From: Rhodocyclaceae bacterium UBA2250
GTDB taxonomy: Bacteria > Pseudomonadota > Gammaproteobacteria > Burkholderiales > Rhodocyclaceae
Assembly: GCA_002347285.1 (NCBI GenBank)
Contig: DDXW01000053.1
Location: 78,957-142,956, forward strand
Reading direction: 5' to 3'
Length of the DNA stretch: 64,000 bases
The stretch's first letter is position 1; every line of letters begins with the position of its first letter. The notes beneath the pieces were generated by a model, which did no database searches, had not been told where the DNA came from, and saw only the letters and a program-made list of their open reading frames with translations. Made by a program: the position numbers and the translations under genes. Below are positions 1-7,461 of this stretch, piece after piece.

Positions 1-1152
1 GTCGCGGTAGGGGAAGTCGGGCAGTTCGTCCGCCGCCAGCGTCTCGGCGTTGAACACCGGCTCGACGTCATGGTGGCGCAGGTTGGCGGCCACCGGCACG
101 CGCTCGATCCGCGTCTCGTGGCCGAGCACGCGCAGGTCGGCGGCGACGTCGAGGTAGAGCGAGAGCGCCGGCACGGTCTGGCCGGCTTCCAGGGTGTGGC
201 TGGCGATCACCGGCTCGGGCAGCATGGTGATCTTGCGGCCCGGCATGTAGACGGTCGACAGCCGCCCGCGCGCGATGCGGCCGAGGTCGGAGTCGATGCC
301 GAAGCCGAGCGCCGGCGCGGCGATATGGATGCCGACCCGCATGCCGCCGTCCGGACGGGCGGCGAGCGAGAAGGCGTCGTCGATCTCGGTGGTGTGGGCG
401 TCGTCGATCGAGAAGGCCTGCACGTCGGCCACCGGCAGGTCGGCCGGATCGACGGCGTCGGCGTAGGCGGGGAAGCCGGTGCCGCCCTTGTTGTCCGGGA
501 AATGCTCGAACAGGAAGCGGCCGAGATGGAAATCGTGCGTGTCGCGAAGCGCGCCGCAGCGGAACAGCAGGCGCTCCGGTCTCTCGCCGGTCTCGGCGCA
601 GGCCGCCTCGAGCGCCTTGGTCTCCGGCCGGTTGCGGTCGGGCTTGTAGAGCAGCTGCGCCAGCGCGGGCGGAAACTCGGGCGGCAGCCGGCCGGCCTTG
701 AGTTCGGCGACCATGTGCTCGATCGCCAGGGCCTGCTGGCGCTTCTTCTCGAGGCCGGCGAGCGCGGCCTGCAGGATCTCCGGCGGCGCCTTGCGGAAGC
801 GGCCCTTCCCCTTGCGGTGGAAATGGATCGGCGCCGCGTGCAGCGCCAGCAGCACGGCGGTCGCCTCGACGGGCGAAGGCTTCTTCCCCGCGTATTCCTC
901 GGCGAGCGCCTCGAAGCCGAACTCGGCCTCGCCGCAGACCTCCCAGAGGAACTCCGTCTCGATGTCCGCCGCCGCCGCCTCGGCCTGCGCGAGCAGCTCG
1001 CCCGCGCCGGGCGCGGCGAAGCGCAGCAGCACGTTGGCGGCCTTCAGCTTGACGCGCTTGCCGCTCGCGGTGTCGACCTGCAGCGAGCTGTCGTTGTCGG
1101 CGACGATGGTGCCGGTCTTGAAGGCGCCATCCTCTTCGAAGAGGACGTTCAT
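1..1152 (-). CDS. RNB-domain exoribonuclease (RNase II/R family), 3' end outside window
   Basis: The minus strand from the ATG at 1150-1152 is open to base 1, giving 384 codons of a protein whose C-terminus lies beyond the window. The start is MNVLFEEDGAFKTG. Near residue 245 lies the RNB catalytic signature I-D-D-A-H-T-T-E-I-D-D-A-F-S, whose acidic residues bind the metal ions used for processive 3'-to-5' RNA hydrolysis. The N-terminal part does not resemble the cold-shock domains of E. coli RNase R closely and fits the shorter exoribonuclease II type common in betaproteobacteria. A degenerate copy of the dispersed element lies just upstream (1221-1243). The family call is secure; the exact subtype is not. 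Confidence 0.85.
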   Translation of the reverse strand, partial: MNVLFEEDGAFKTGTIVADNDSSLQVDTASGKRVKLKAANVLLRFAAPGAGELLAQAEAAAADIETEFLWEVCGEAEFGFEALAEEYAGKKPSPVEATAVLLALHAAPIHFHRKGKGRFRKAPPEILQAALAGLEKKRQQALAIEHMVAELKAGRLPPEFPPALAQLLYKPDRNRPETKALEAACAETGERPERLLFRCGALRDTHDFHLGRFLFEHFPDNKGGTGFPAYADAVDPADLPVADVQAFSIDDAHTTEIDDAFSLAARPDGGMRVGIHIAAPALGFGIDSDLGRIARGRLSTVYMPGRKITMLPEPVIASHTLEAGQTVPALSLYLDVAADLRVLGHETRIERVPVAANLRHHDVEPVFNAETLAADELPDFPYRD

Positions 1153-1220
1153 GGGGAAGGGAAACGGGGGGAAGGGCCGCGGATTATAGCCGCCCCCCTA
1201 TTGGCGGCGGCCCGGCATGC

Positions 1221-1243
1221 GCCGCCCCGCCGGAACCGACTTT
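1221..1243 (+). repeat. dispersed 23-bp element, degenerate copy 1
   Basis: The left arm GCCGCCCCGCC is exact, while the core reads GAACCGACTTT in place of GCGCCGAGTTT. It lies between the exoribonuclease start and the hsdM remnant, whose TAA stop (1243-1245) uses its last base. Confidence 0.6.
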
Positions 1244-1426
1244 TACGCGGTTCCCGGACTCAAGTCAGCGAGCACTTCCCGGAACTGCTCCAGCGCCGCT
1301 GCGAGATCGTCCACGATCTCCTGCGCGATAGGTGAGCTGCTCGACGTAGTCGCCGTAGGACATGCCGTCGTCGCGCAGGACGTTGCAGTAGTTCCAGAGT
1401 TTCTGAACGAGAGTAGCGGCGTTCAT
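1243..1426 (-). pseudogene. hsdM: hsdM remnant (type I restriction-modification methyltransferase), internally deleted
   Basis: From the ATG at 1424-1426 the minus strand encodes MNAATLVQKLWNYCNVLRDD and continues to YVEQLTY, the conserved first 33 residues of HsdM. The frame then shifts by one base. The new frame reads AQEIVDDLAAALEQFREVLA and ends at a TAA at 1243-1245; this matches the C-terminal helix expected of HsdM. Nearly the whole protein, including the SAM-binding and NPPF motifs, is missing between the two ends. This is therefore a deletion remnant with no methyltransferase activity. Its likely partner remnant, hsdR, lies about 3 kb away at 4414-4749 in the same orientation. Confidence 0.75.
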
Positions 1427-1437
1427 GACCGTGGCCG

Positions 1438-2862
1438 TCAGCGGCTGCGGTCGAGGGTGTTGCGCCCGACCGTGTAGCAATGGAGGCTCGTGGGCGCAAA
1501 TTCGACCTCGACACCATTCATCAACTTGACGCCGCCGCGGCTATAAGTCGTCACCAGCGGCATGCGGGCAAGCTTGTTCGTCTTGGCAAACTCGATGATG
1601 CCGCGAATCTCCTTGGCATCGTCGAACGGCCGGTCCGACCATTTCACCTCGACGGCGAAGCGCGGTTGCTGACGCAGGTCGAGGCTCACCAGATCGACCT
1701 CGCCTTTCTTCCAGCGCGCGTAACGCAGCGAATCGATGTGCGCGTCATTGTGCAGCCACTGGCTGAAGACGGCGGTCTCGACCAGATGGCCAATGGCAGG
1801 ATCGGTGGCGGTCAGCGAACTGAACAATGCGGCGCGCATGGTCGGATTGGTGAGATACACCTTGAAGGTCATCGCCTTCTTGAACTGGCGGGCATTGTTG
1901 TCGACACGACGCAGCCGCTTGATCAAGAACGCCGCTTCCAGGTACTCGAGATACTTGGCGAGTGTCGGCTTCGAAACGCCCGAGGATTGCGACAAATCCT
2001 CCAAGCTCAGCTCCTGCGCCGTGTTGTAAGCGAGGGTGTTGAATAGGGCGTTCAGTTCCTGCACGTCGGAAATCCCATACAAGCTCGGCAAATCGCGCAG
2101 CAGAACCTTGTCTATGATGTCGCTCTTGATATATCGGCGCGGATTTTTGCGAATGCCCTCGTAGAACAAGGCCTCGGGGTAGCCCCCGTAGTTGAGGTAA
2201 TCGACGAACGATTCGTTGAGCGCATGGATATCCTGTGCGACGTAGCGGCGCGCCCCGCCTTCCGCCTCCTCCTCGCGGATAAGCGTGTTCTCCTTATCGA
2301 CGAATCTGAGGAACTCGAAGAACGTCAGCGGCGGCAGTACGAAATCCGTAAAGCGGCCGGCACCTGATTCCGCGCTCTTGTGCTTGAGCGCAGCAGCCGC
2401 GGAGCCCGTGGCGACAAACTGGCAATAGCGATACGAATCGACCAGCGACTTGAGATGCACCTCCCAGTTCTTCAGATACTGGATTTCGTCGAAGAACACG
2501 TAGAGTCGCGTGTCGGTCGGCCGGTCGAACATCTTCTCGAAGCGTCGCACCAGGGCGTCCAGACTCAGGCCAATGAGCGAGGGCGTTTCCAGGGACACAT
2601 AGAGAATGTCCCGGCCGGCCACGCCTTCCGCCATCAGAGCGTGAATGGCATGGGCCACCAAGATCGTCTTGCCTACCCGGCGCGGCCCCATCAGCAGGAC
2701 GGCCCGACGTGCTCCCCCTGACTGAACCAAAGTCTTGAAGGCCGGCAGATACGCGCGCCGGGGCATCACGGCTCGATCCGCCTCTATTCCACCGCCCGAA
2801 AGCCACCACGGATTGTCTTCGCGAAGGCGGTTTTCTATTTCAAGTTCAGACACTTGGAGCAT
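1438..2862 (-). CDS. AAA ATPase with C-terminal DUF4143 domain
   Basis: This 474-residue protein has a Walker A motif GPRRVGKT (residues 59-66), a Walker B motif YVFFDEIQ (about 121-128) and the sensor segment VATGSAA. A winged-helix-like region follows near residues 290-330. The C-terminal part contains VEVKWSDRP, the PD-(D/E)XK-like core of DUF4143. Such proteins are widespread, often adjacent to mobile or toxin-antitoxin genes, and their cellular role is mostly unknown. The gene sits between the hsdM and hsdR remnants. Its upstream region is AT-rich against the high-GC surroundings and contains two palindromes, which suggests acquired DNA with its own control. Start chosen at the ATG at 2860-2862. 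Confidence 0.85.
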   Translation of the reverse strand: MLQVSELEIENRLREDNPWWLSGGGIEADRAVMPRRAYLPAFKTLVQSGGARRAVLLMGPRRVGKTILVAHAIHALMAEGVAGRDILYVSLETPSLIGLSLDALVRRFEKMFDRPTDTRLYVFFDEIQYLKNWEVHLKSLVDSYRYCQFVATGSAAAALKHKSAESGAGRFTDFVLPPLTFFEFLRFVDKENTLIREEEAEGGARRYVAQDIHALNESFVDYLNYGGYPEALFYEGIRKNPRRYIKSDIIDKVLLRDLPSLYGISDVQELNALFNTLAYNTAQELSLEDLSQSSGVSKPTLAKYLEYLEAAFLIKRLRRVDNNARQFKKAMTFKVYLTNPTMRAALFSSLTATDPAIGHLVETAVFSQWLHNDAHIDSLRYARWKKGEVDLVSLDLRQQPRFAVEVKWSDRPFDDAKEIRGIIEFAKTNKLARMPLVTTYSRGGVKLMNGVEVEFAPTSLHCYTVGRNTLDRSR

Positions 2863-2873
2863 ATGATCAAATT

Positions 2874-2893
2874 AAGCAAATCATAGTTTGCTT
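2874..2893. promoter_or_regulatory. inverted repeat AAGCAAA-N6-TTTGCTT, possible operator
   Basis: A perfect 7-bp inverted repeat with a 6-base spacer begins 12 bases upstream of the AAA/DUF4143 start codon (minus strand), inside an AT-rich tract. Its position fits a repressor site or a hairpin in the leader of that gene. Function is inferred from position only. Confidence 0.4.
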
Positions 2894-2917
2894 GAAATAT
2901 AGCACCAAGCTAATACA

Positions 2918-2929
2918 ATTTGTACAAAT
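2918..2929. promoter_or_regulatory. 12-bp perfect palindrome ATTTGTACAAAT
   Basis: This palindrome lies about 56 bases upstream of the AAA/DUF4143 start, in the same AT-rich tract as the inverted repeat at 2874-2893. It could be an operator or overlap the -35 region of a minus-strand promoter. Only symmetry and position support this. Confidence 0.35.
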
Positions 2930-2964
2930 CGCATGTTGATGCGCTACTTGCAGACAGCGAATAC

Positions 2965-2980
2965 AAAACTCGGCGCTGGC
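2965..2980 (-). repeat. dispersed element, partial copy 2
   Basis: AAAACTCGGCGCTGGC matches the TTT end and core exactly in reverse orientation, but the GCC-rich arm is replaced by ACCACGCC. It lies between the AAA/DUF4143 gene and the PIN gene. Confidence 0.6.
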
Positions 2981-3025
2981 ACCACGCCAAACGGGGCTGC
3001 CCCGCCCTCAGAGCACCCCTGATCG

Positions 3026-3484
3026 CTATGGGACAAGCTCACCGGTTTTCGCATCAATCACTTCGACCTCCAGCCAGTCTGTGCCACGCAGGGGCAGATA
3101 TGCCTTTCCATCGGTGGAAAGTAGGCGCAAACCAGCCACCTTTGCCGTTGACGCGATCCAAATGTCGTTGTGGTCATGCTGTATCGGCAGGCCGTTCGCC
3201 TTGGCGTAGGAATACAACTTTGCCCATTGAGTATGAATTTCGGGTTGCGGGATCGGAATCATCAACAGCTCGTCGATGATGCCCTTCAACAGGTTGCGGC
3301 GCTTGTCTCCCCAGCTCTCCGCGAATGCCAGGAGTTCCGCTACCGTGACTTCGCTGATAGCGGGCCGGAAAAATGAATCACGCAGGCCAAATTGTCGGTC
3401 GATGGCCGCCGACACCGCGCTGTTCTCGCGCGTGGCGAAAAGCACCACATTGGTATCGAGCAGGTAAGGAACCGGCGTCGCCAT
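3026..3484 (-). CDS. PIN-domain protein (VapC-like ribonuclease)
   Basis: This 152-residue protein opens with YLLDTNVVLFA, the first conserved Asp of PIN nucleases. It has VTVAELLAF with the conserved Glu in the middle and HNDIWIAS with the late acidic residue, so the acidic catalytic set appears present. PIN proteins of this size usually cleave RNA as toxins paired with a small antitoxin. No small antitoxin gene is seen; the gene instead follows a 317-residue unknown gene on the same strand by 7 bases. That neighbour may supply the control function, but this is inference. It lies inside the decayed type I restriction locus. Confidence 0.85.
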   Translation of the reverse strand: MATPVPYLLDTNVVLFATRENSAVSAAIDRQFGLRDSFFRPAISEVTVAELLAFAESWGDKRRNLLKGIIDELLMIPIPQPEIHTQWAKLYSYAKANGLPIQHDHNDIWIASTAKVAGLRLLSTDGKAYLPLRGTDWLEVEVIDAKTGELVP

Positions 3485-3491
3485 GCGCCGG

Positions 3492-4445
3492 TCAGCTCAG
3501 GGCCTCGACGGCGGCGGCGAATTCCTCGTCGCTCTCCTCCGCCGGAATGCCGCCGAGAATACGCAGGTATGCTGATTTCTCGTTCGGCCGCAGCCGGGCG
3601 ATCCGCTGCCAATCGGTCGCCATGATTCCCGCCGGCACGGTGCGAAAGAAATCGTCCCGTGCCGTCGCGGCGGCAATGGCCGACGCATCGACGCGCAGCA
3701 GGCCGCCCGAAGGACGGAAGATCGCGTTACCTTCAATCACCACATCCCGGTTCAGATGGTCGCGGAGTGCGACAACATCGATATCGCCCTCCCACCGCGC
3801 GGTCACCACGTTGCCGTTGCCGAGGTCCAGCTTGAGGATACCCTGACTGACACCCAACACATCCAGCCGGCCGGTAACGCGCACGCGCCGGGACGGCGGC
3901 GTCGCCGAATACATTGCCTTGGCGGATTCGGCGACGGCGGCATCGAGTTGTCCTGGATGAGGCAGTGCCACGTCGGGCAGCGCAATCCGGTTCAGATGGC
4001 CGCGCCCGAACATACGTCTGTAGCGTGCAAGGCGATGCAACAGGCCGCTGTCGAAGCGATTGCTGTCAGCACACCGACCCGCGATATCGCTCAAGGCGGC
4101 GCCCAGCAATTCGAAAGCCGTCTGCTCCGGCTGCGGGCCGTCCTCCCAAAGGCTCTGCTGGCGATACAGGTCCGCCGCCGCTTCGCCGAAGGTCGGCGCC
4201 TCGAAATGCAGCAGCGTGGCCGTATCGCCATCGGCGGAATGGCCGACATAACGCACGTCGGCCGCCAGCCGCAGCGATGTCGGTACACGGCCCCGCGCGC
4301 GGCTCGAATGCAGGAAGCCCATGCGTACCGAGTCCTGCAAGGTCTCGTGCAAATGGGCCAGCACGGGCCCAATCAGCTCGGGGCGAGGTTTGCCACCGAG
4401 ACCTTCGCTCGCCTCAAGGCGAAATGAACGTTCGATGGTTTTCAC
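3492..4445 (-). CDS. hypothetical protein upstream of PIN gene (317 aa)
   Basis: The start is a GTG at 4443-4445 preceded at good spacing by a strong GGAGG ribosome site, which makes this a real gene. I do not recognise the family. The sequence is soluble and mixed, with no signal peptide or membrane segment. Residues about 190-260 (RVRVTGRLDVLGVSQGILKL onward) look like a small beta-rich barrel, and the last 60 residues are helical and acidic. The PIN gene begins 7 bases after its stop, so the two are probably co-transcribed and may work together, possibly with this protein as regulator or antitoxin. The upstream end abuts the truncated hsdR. Confidence 0.7.
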   Translation of the reverse strand: MKTIERSFRLEASEGLGGKPRPELIGPVLAHLHETLQDSVRMGFLHSSRARGRVPTSLRLAADVRYVGHSADGDTATLLHFEAPTFGEAAADLYRQQSLWEDGPQPEQTAFELLGAALSDIAGRCADSNRFDSGLLHRLARYRRMFGRGHLNRIALPDVALPHPGQLDAAVAESAKAMYSATPPSRRVRVTGRLDVLGVSQGILKLDLGNGNVVTARWEGDIDVVALRDHLNRDVVIEGNAIFRPSGGLLRVDASAIAAATARDDFFRTVPAGIMATDWQRIARLRPNEKSAYLRILGGIPAEESDEEFAAAVEALS

Positions 4446-4749
4446 GGGAACCTCCGGGGTGGGTGTTGCGGATGCGGAATGGGAAGTTTACGTTTCCGTT
4501 TGGGGAAAGGCAAAAGTCGACGCCGGTCAGCGTGGCGCCCTGTTTCTTGGCCTCGATGATGCCGGCCGCCTTGCCGTCGACATAGAGCAGGTAATCGGCG
4601 CAGCCGTGGCCGGCCTCGAGCGGGAACTCGCGCAGGGCGATGCCGCGCGCGGCGCGGATGTCGGCCTGCGCGTAGTCGCAAACATGCCAGCCCGCCGCCG
4701 CGAGCAGCCTGTCGATTTCCTCCCGTGCCTGTCGTTCCGGCTGCGCCAT
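4414..4749 (-). pseudogene. hsdR: hsdR remnant (type I restriction endonuclease N-terminus)
   Basis: Residues 1-77 read as the start of an HsdR subunit: RAARGIALREFPLEAGHG, then CADYLLYVDGKAAGIIEAKK. They carry the D and EAK residues of the N-terminal PD-(D/E)XK nuclease and end at GATLTGV. Beyond about base 4518 the frame continues as unrelated sequence and runs into the 5' end of the next gene. HsdR proteins are normally 800-1100 residues long, so the translocase motor is gone. With the hsdM remnant at 1243-1426 this marks a dead type I system whose middle is now occupied by three other genes. Confidence 0.75.
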
Positions 4750-4796
4750 GGTTCCGATGCCGTTCGCTTAGGCCGCATCATCGCACAGAACCCGCG

Positions 4797-5309
4797 TCAG
4801 CGCCGCTGCAGCAGCATGTCGGCGGTGTAGAGCGCCAGGCCGGTCCAGATCGCCGCGAAGGCGGCGAGGCGCGCGAGGTTCATCGGTTCGCCGTAGAGGA
4901 AGATCGCGAGCAGGAAGGTGAGCGACGGGGCGACGTACTGGAGGAAGCCCATGGTGGTGAGCGGCAGGCGGCGCGCGCCGACGGCGAACAGCAGCAGCGG
5001 CCCGGCGGTGACGACCCCGGAGGCGACCAGCAGCAGGTCGATCGCGGTCGCGGCGCCGAAGCTGCCGGCGGCGCCGAGCCAGAGCAGATAGAGCGCGGCG
5101 AGCGGCACGGCGCAGGCGGTTTCGAGCAGCAGCCCGCCGGCGGCAGCGAACGCGATGGCGGCCCACTGGCGCGCGCGCAGGCGCTCGTGCAGCACCGCGA
5201 CGCCGAGCGCGACGCTGACCAGCGGGGTGATGAAGTAGCCGAGGCTGGTTTCGAGGACGCGGCCGTCGTTCACCGCCCAGACGAAGACGAACCAGTTGGT
5301 CATGACCAA
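4797..5309 (-). pseudogene. rarD: rarD remnant (EamA-type transporter), 5' truncated and internally deleted
   Basis: The reading frame from the TTG at 5307-5309 gives NWFVFVWAVNDGRVLETSLG, which matches RarD from about residue 88 of the usual 296. Homology may extend a little further upstream without a start codon. There is also an in-frame gap: after QWAAIAFAAAGG the sequence jumps to LLLETACAVPLAALYLLWLG, so roughly 35-40 residues of the middle are absent. The C-terminal half, with LGYF, PLVSV and TMGFLQYVAPSL segments, is intact. The first three or so membrane helices are missing, so a working transporter is unlikely. The upstream boundary is fused to the 3' end of the yqiA-like gene. Confidence 0.75.
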
Positions 5310-5866
5310 TGCTGCTGCCGCCGCCGCGCGGCCTGGCGCGCCGCGCGCAATCCGCGCACGCTGGGCCGCGCGGCGGCGTAGCGGGCGACGGCCTGCCGGC
5401 AGTCGAGCGTCGCGTCGCCTGCCTCGGCCAGCAGCCAGTAGCGCGCCGGGTCGGCCAGCGCCGGCACTTCGAGCGCGCGCAGCTCTTCGATGTGTCGCCG
5501 CGTGAACTCGAAGGGTTCGCCGCTGTAGAGCCAGGTCTGCGGGCCGAGGTAGCGCTCGAGTTCGATGGCCGCGACGACAGCGGGGTTGACCAGCACCGCT
5601 TTCAGGCCATGCCGCTCGGCGAGCCAGGTCGCGTAGTAGCCGCCGAGCGAGGAGCCGACCAAGGTAACCGCCGCCCTGCCAGAACCGAGTTTCACAATGA
5701 GCCGGTCAGCCAGTTCGACTGCGGCGGCGGGCGAGGCGGGCAGCTGCGGGCAGACGAGCCGGTCGGCGCAGCCGCGCTCGGCCATGCGGCGGGAAAGCGC
5801 CTGCACCTTGCGCGACTGCGGCCCGCTGGTGAAGCCATGCAGGTAGAGGATCAGTGGGCCGTCCAA
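5300..5866 (-). pseudogene. yqiA: YqiA-like alpha/beta-hydrolase, 3' truncated
   Basis: The frame encodes a YqiA-family esterase: [16 protein letters not shown] near the start, nucleophile elbow VGSSLGGYYATWLAERHG, and ARYWLLAEAGDATLDCRQAV near the end. It likely starts at a TTG at 5864-5866, overlapping the uppP stop. In the family the last 30 or so residues carry the catalytic His (GGNH motif) and a helix. Here, after RYAAARPSVRG, the frame enters low-complexity Arg/Ala codons and stops at 5300 in the rarD remnant. The catalytic His is lost, so the enzyme is probably inactive. A copy of the dispersed element (5670-5692) encodes VKLGSGRAAV just before the nucleophile strand. Confidence 0.7.
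5670..5692 (+). repeat. dispersed element, copy 3 (inside yqiA-like gene)
   Basis: GCCGCCCTGCC followed by a core reading GAACCGAGTTT, so two bases differ from the consensus core. Read on the minus strand it encodes K-L-G-S-G-R-A-A immediately before the VTLVGSSLGG nucleophile segment. Confidence 0.65.
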
Positions 5867-6675
5867 TTCACCAGCCCGAGTTGCCAGGTCAGGATGACAA
5901 TGACACCGAAGGCGATGCGGTACCAGGCGAAGACCGTGAAGTCGTGCGAAGAGATGTAGCGCAGCAGCCAGCGCACGCAGAGGAAGGCCGAGACGAAGGA
6001 GGACACGAAGCCGACCACCCAGAGGCCGAGGTCGTCCCAGACGAGCAGGTGGCGCTCCTTGTGAAGCTGGTAGACCGTCGCGGCACCGAGGGTCGGCACG
6101 GCGAGGAAGAAGGAGAACTCGGTGGCCGCCTTGCGACTCAGGCCGAAGAACAGCCCGCCGATGATGGTCGAGCCGGAGCGCGAGGTGCCGGGAATCAGCG
6201 CGCAGGCCTGGGCGAGGCCGAGCTTGAGCGCGTCCCAGGGACGGATGTCGTCCACCGTCTCGATGGTGACGCGGTGATTGCGCTTTTCGGCCCAGAGGAT
6301 GACGAAGGCGCCGACGATGAAGGCGATCGCGACCGGCACCGGCTGGAACAGGTGCGCCTTGATCGCCTTGCCGAACAGCAGGCCGAGCACCGCCAGCGGC
6401 AGGAAGGCGATGGCGAGATTCACGACGAGGCGGCGCGCGACGGGATCGCGCGGAAAGCCGGCGAGGGTGCGGACGAAACGTTCGCGGTACTCCCAGACGA
6501 CGGCGAGGATGGCGCCCGACTGGATGACGATCTCGAACAGCTTGCCGCGCTCGTCGTTGAAATCCAGCAGGTCGCCGGCCAGGATCAGATGGCCGGTGCT
6601 GGAAATCGGCAGGAACTCGGTGAGCCCTTCGACGACGCCGAGTATCAGGGCCTGGAGCAGCGGGTAGAGATCCAT
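5851..6675 (-). CDS. uppP: undecaprenyl-diphosphate phosphatase
   Basis: This 274-residue membrane protein equals the usual UppP/BacA length. It carries the two signature regions [17 protein letters not shown] (about residues 17-33) and [20 protein letters not shown] (about 165-184), which supply the catalytic Glu, Ser and Arg residues. UppP dephosphorylates undecaprenyl pyrophosphate to recycle the lipid carrier for peptidoglycan synthesis and confers low-level bacitracin resistance. The ATG at 6673-6675 begins [20 protein letters not shown], aligning with family starts. The stop overlaps the beginning of the yqiA-like frame, so the two may have been co-transcribed. Confidence 0.95.
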   Translation of the reverse strand: MDLYPLLQALILGVVEGLTEFLPISSTGHLILAGDLLDFNDERGKLFEIVIQSGAILAVVWEYRERFVRTLAGFPRDPVARRLVVNLAIAFLPLAVLGLLFGKAIKAHLFQPVPVAIAFIVGAFVILWAEKRNHRVTIETVDDIRPWDALKLGLAQACALIPGTSRSGSTIIGGLFFGLSRKAATEFSFFLAVPTLGAATVYQLHKERHLLVWDDLGLWVVGFVSSFVSAFLCVRWLLRYISSHDFTVFAWYRIAFGVIVILTWQLGLVNWTAH

Positions 6676-6804
6676 GCGGAACGCGCAATCGAACAGGGCG
6701 GGTGAGTCTAGCATGTCGACTGTTGCGCTCCTGTGTCGCCCCGCCGCCGGGAAGGCCGGGCGCGTTAGTCGTATAGTGGGCGCACTGCCGCAGCCCTCGA
6801 TGCC

Positions 6805-7461
6805 ATGCCCGCCCTCTCCGCCGCCGCTTTCGATCCCCTGATCGCCGCCCTGCTGGCCGGCGACCACGCCGCCGCGCTCGCCGAGACGCACCGCCTGCGC
6901 GCGGCGGGCGCCGGCGCCGAGGCGATCGTCACCGCCGGCCTCGAAACCGCGATGGGCCGGCTCGACGAAAAGTGCACCGTCGAGCAGTTCAACCTGCTGG
7001 AGATCATGCTGGTCGGGCGCGCCGTCTCGGTGGTGGTGCATGAGCTCTACCCCGAGGGCGTGCTGCCGGAAACCGGGCGGGCGACCTTCGTGATCGCCAC
7101 CCTCGAGGGTGACGTGCACGATCTCGGCAAGAACATCGTGCGCACCGTGCTGCTCGGCAAGGGCTACCGCGTGGTCGATCTCGGCCGCGACTGCCCGGTC
7201 GACGCGCTCGCCGCGGCGGCCGAGCGCGAGCATGCGCGCGCCGTGCTGGTGAGCGGCCTGATCAGCCCGATCGTGCCGCAGGTGCGCCGCGTGCGCCCGG
7301 CGCTCGCCGCGCGCGGCCTCGGCCGCGTCGCGGTGGTCGCCGGCGGCGCCGCCCTCAAGCAGCTCGCGCCGGCCGACCTCGACGTCGACTACGTCGCCGA
7401 GACCGCCTTCGACGGCGCCCGCTATCTCGACAGCCTGGTGGCGAAGGAGACCGCGGCATGA
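6805..7461 (+). CDS. corrinoid (B12-binding) methyl-transfer protein
   Basis: This 218-residue protein has the two-domain plan of methanogen/acetogen corrinoid proteins. An N-terminal helical cap (about 1-90, with [20 protein letters not shown]) is followed by a Rossmann-like B12 domain. The cobalt-ligating motif is [12 protein letters not shown] (about 101-112, DxHxxG), with SGLISP and VAGGAAL as the other cofactor-binding loops. Such proteins shuttle a methyl group between two methyltransferases. Its stop overlaps the next start as ATGA, so translation is coupled to the UroD-like methyltransferase. No cobalamin riboswitch could be recognised in the 130 bases upstream. Confidence 0.9.
   Translation: MPALSAAAFDPLIAALLAGDHAAALAETHRLRAAGAGAEAIVTAGLETAMGRLDEKCTVEQFNLLEIMLVGRAVSVVVHELYPEGVLPETGRATFVIATLEGDVHDLGKNIVRTVLLGKGYRVVDLGRDCPVDALAAAAEREHARAVLVSGLISPIVPQVRRVRPALAARGLGRVAVVAGGAALKQLAPADLDVDYVAETAFDGARYLDSLVAKETAA

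Noticed and set aside
661..684. AAACTCGGGCGGCAGCCGG resembling the dispersed element
   Set aside because: After AAACTCGG the sequence diverges (GCGG in place of the GC-C/TGGC core), and it lies in conserved exoribonuclease coding sequence.
70..1335. Long plus-strand reading frame of about 420 codons
   Set aside because: It is the shadow of the minus-strand exoribonuclease gene; its translation is low-complexity Arg/Gly/Glu without any family motif.
6676..6804. Cobalamin riboswitch ahead of the corrinoid operon
   Set aside because: The gap is 129 bases and no B12-box-like sequence could be recognised.
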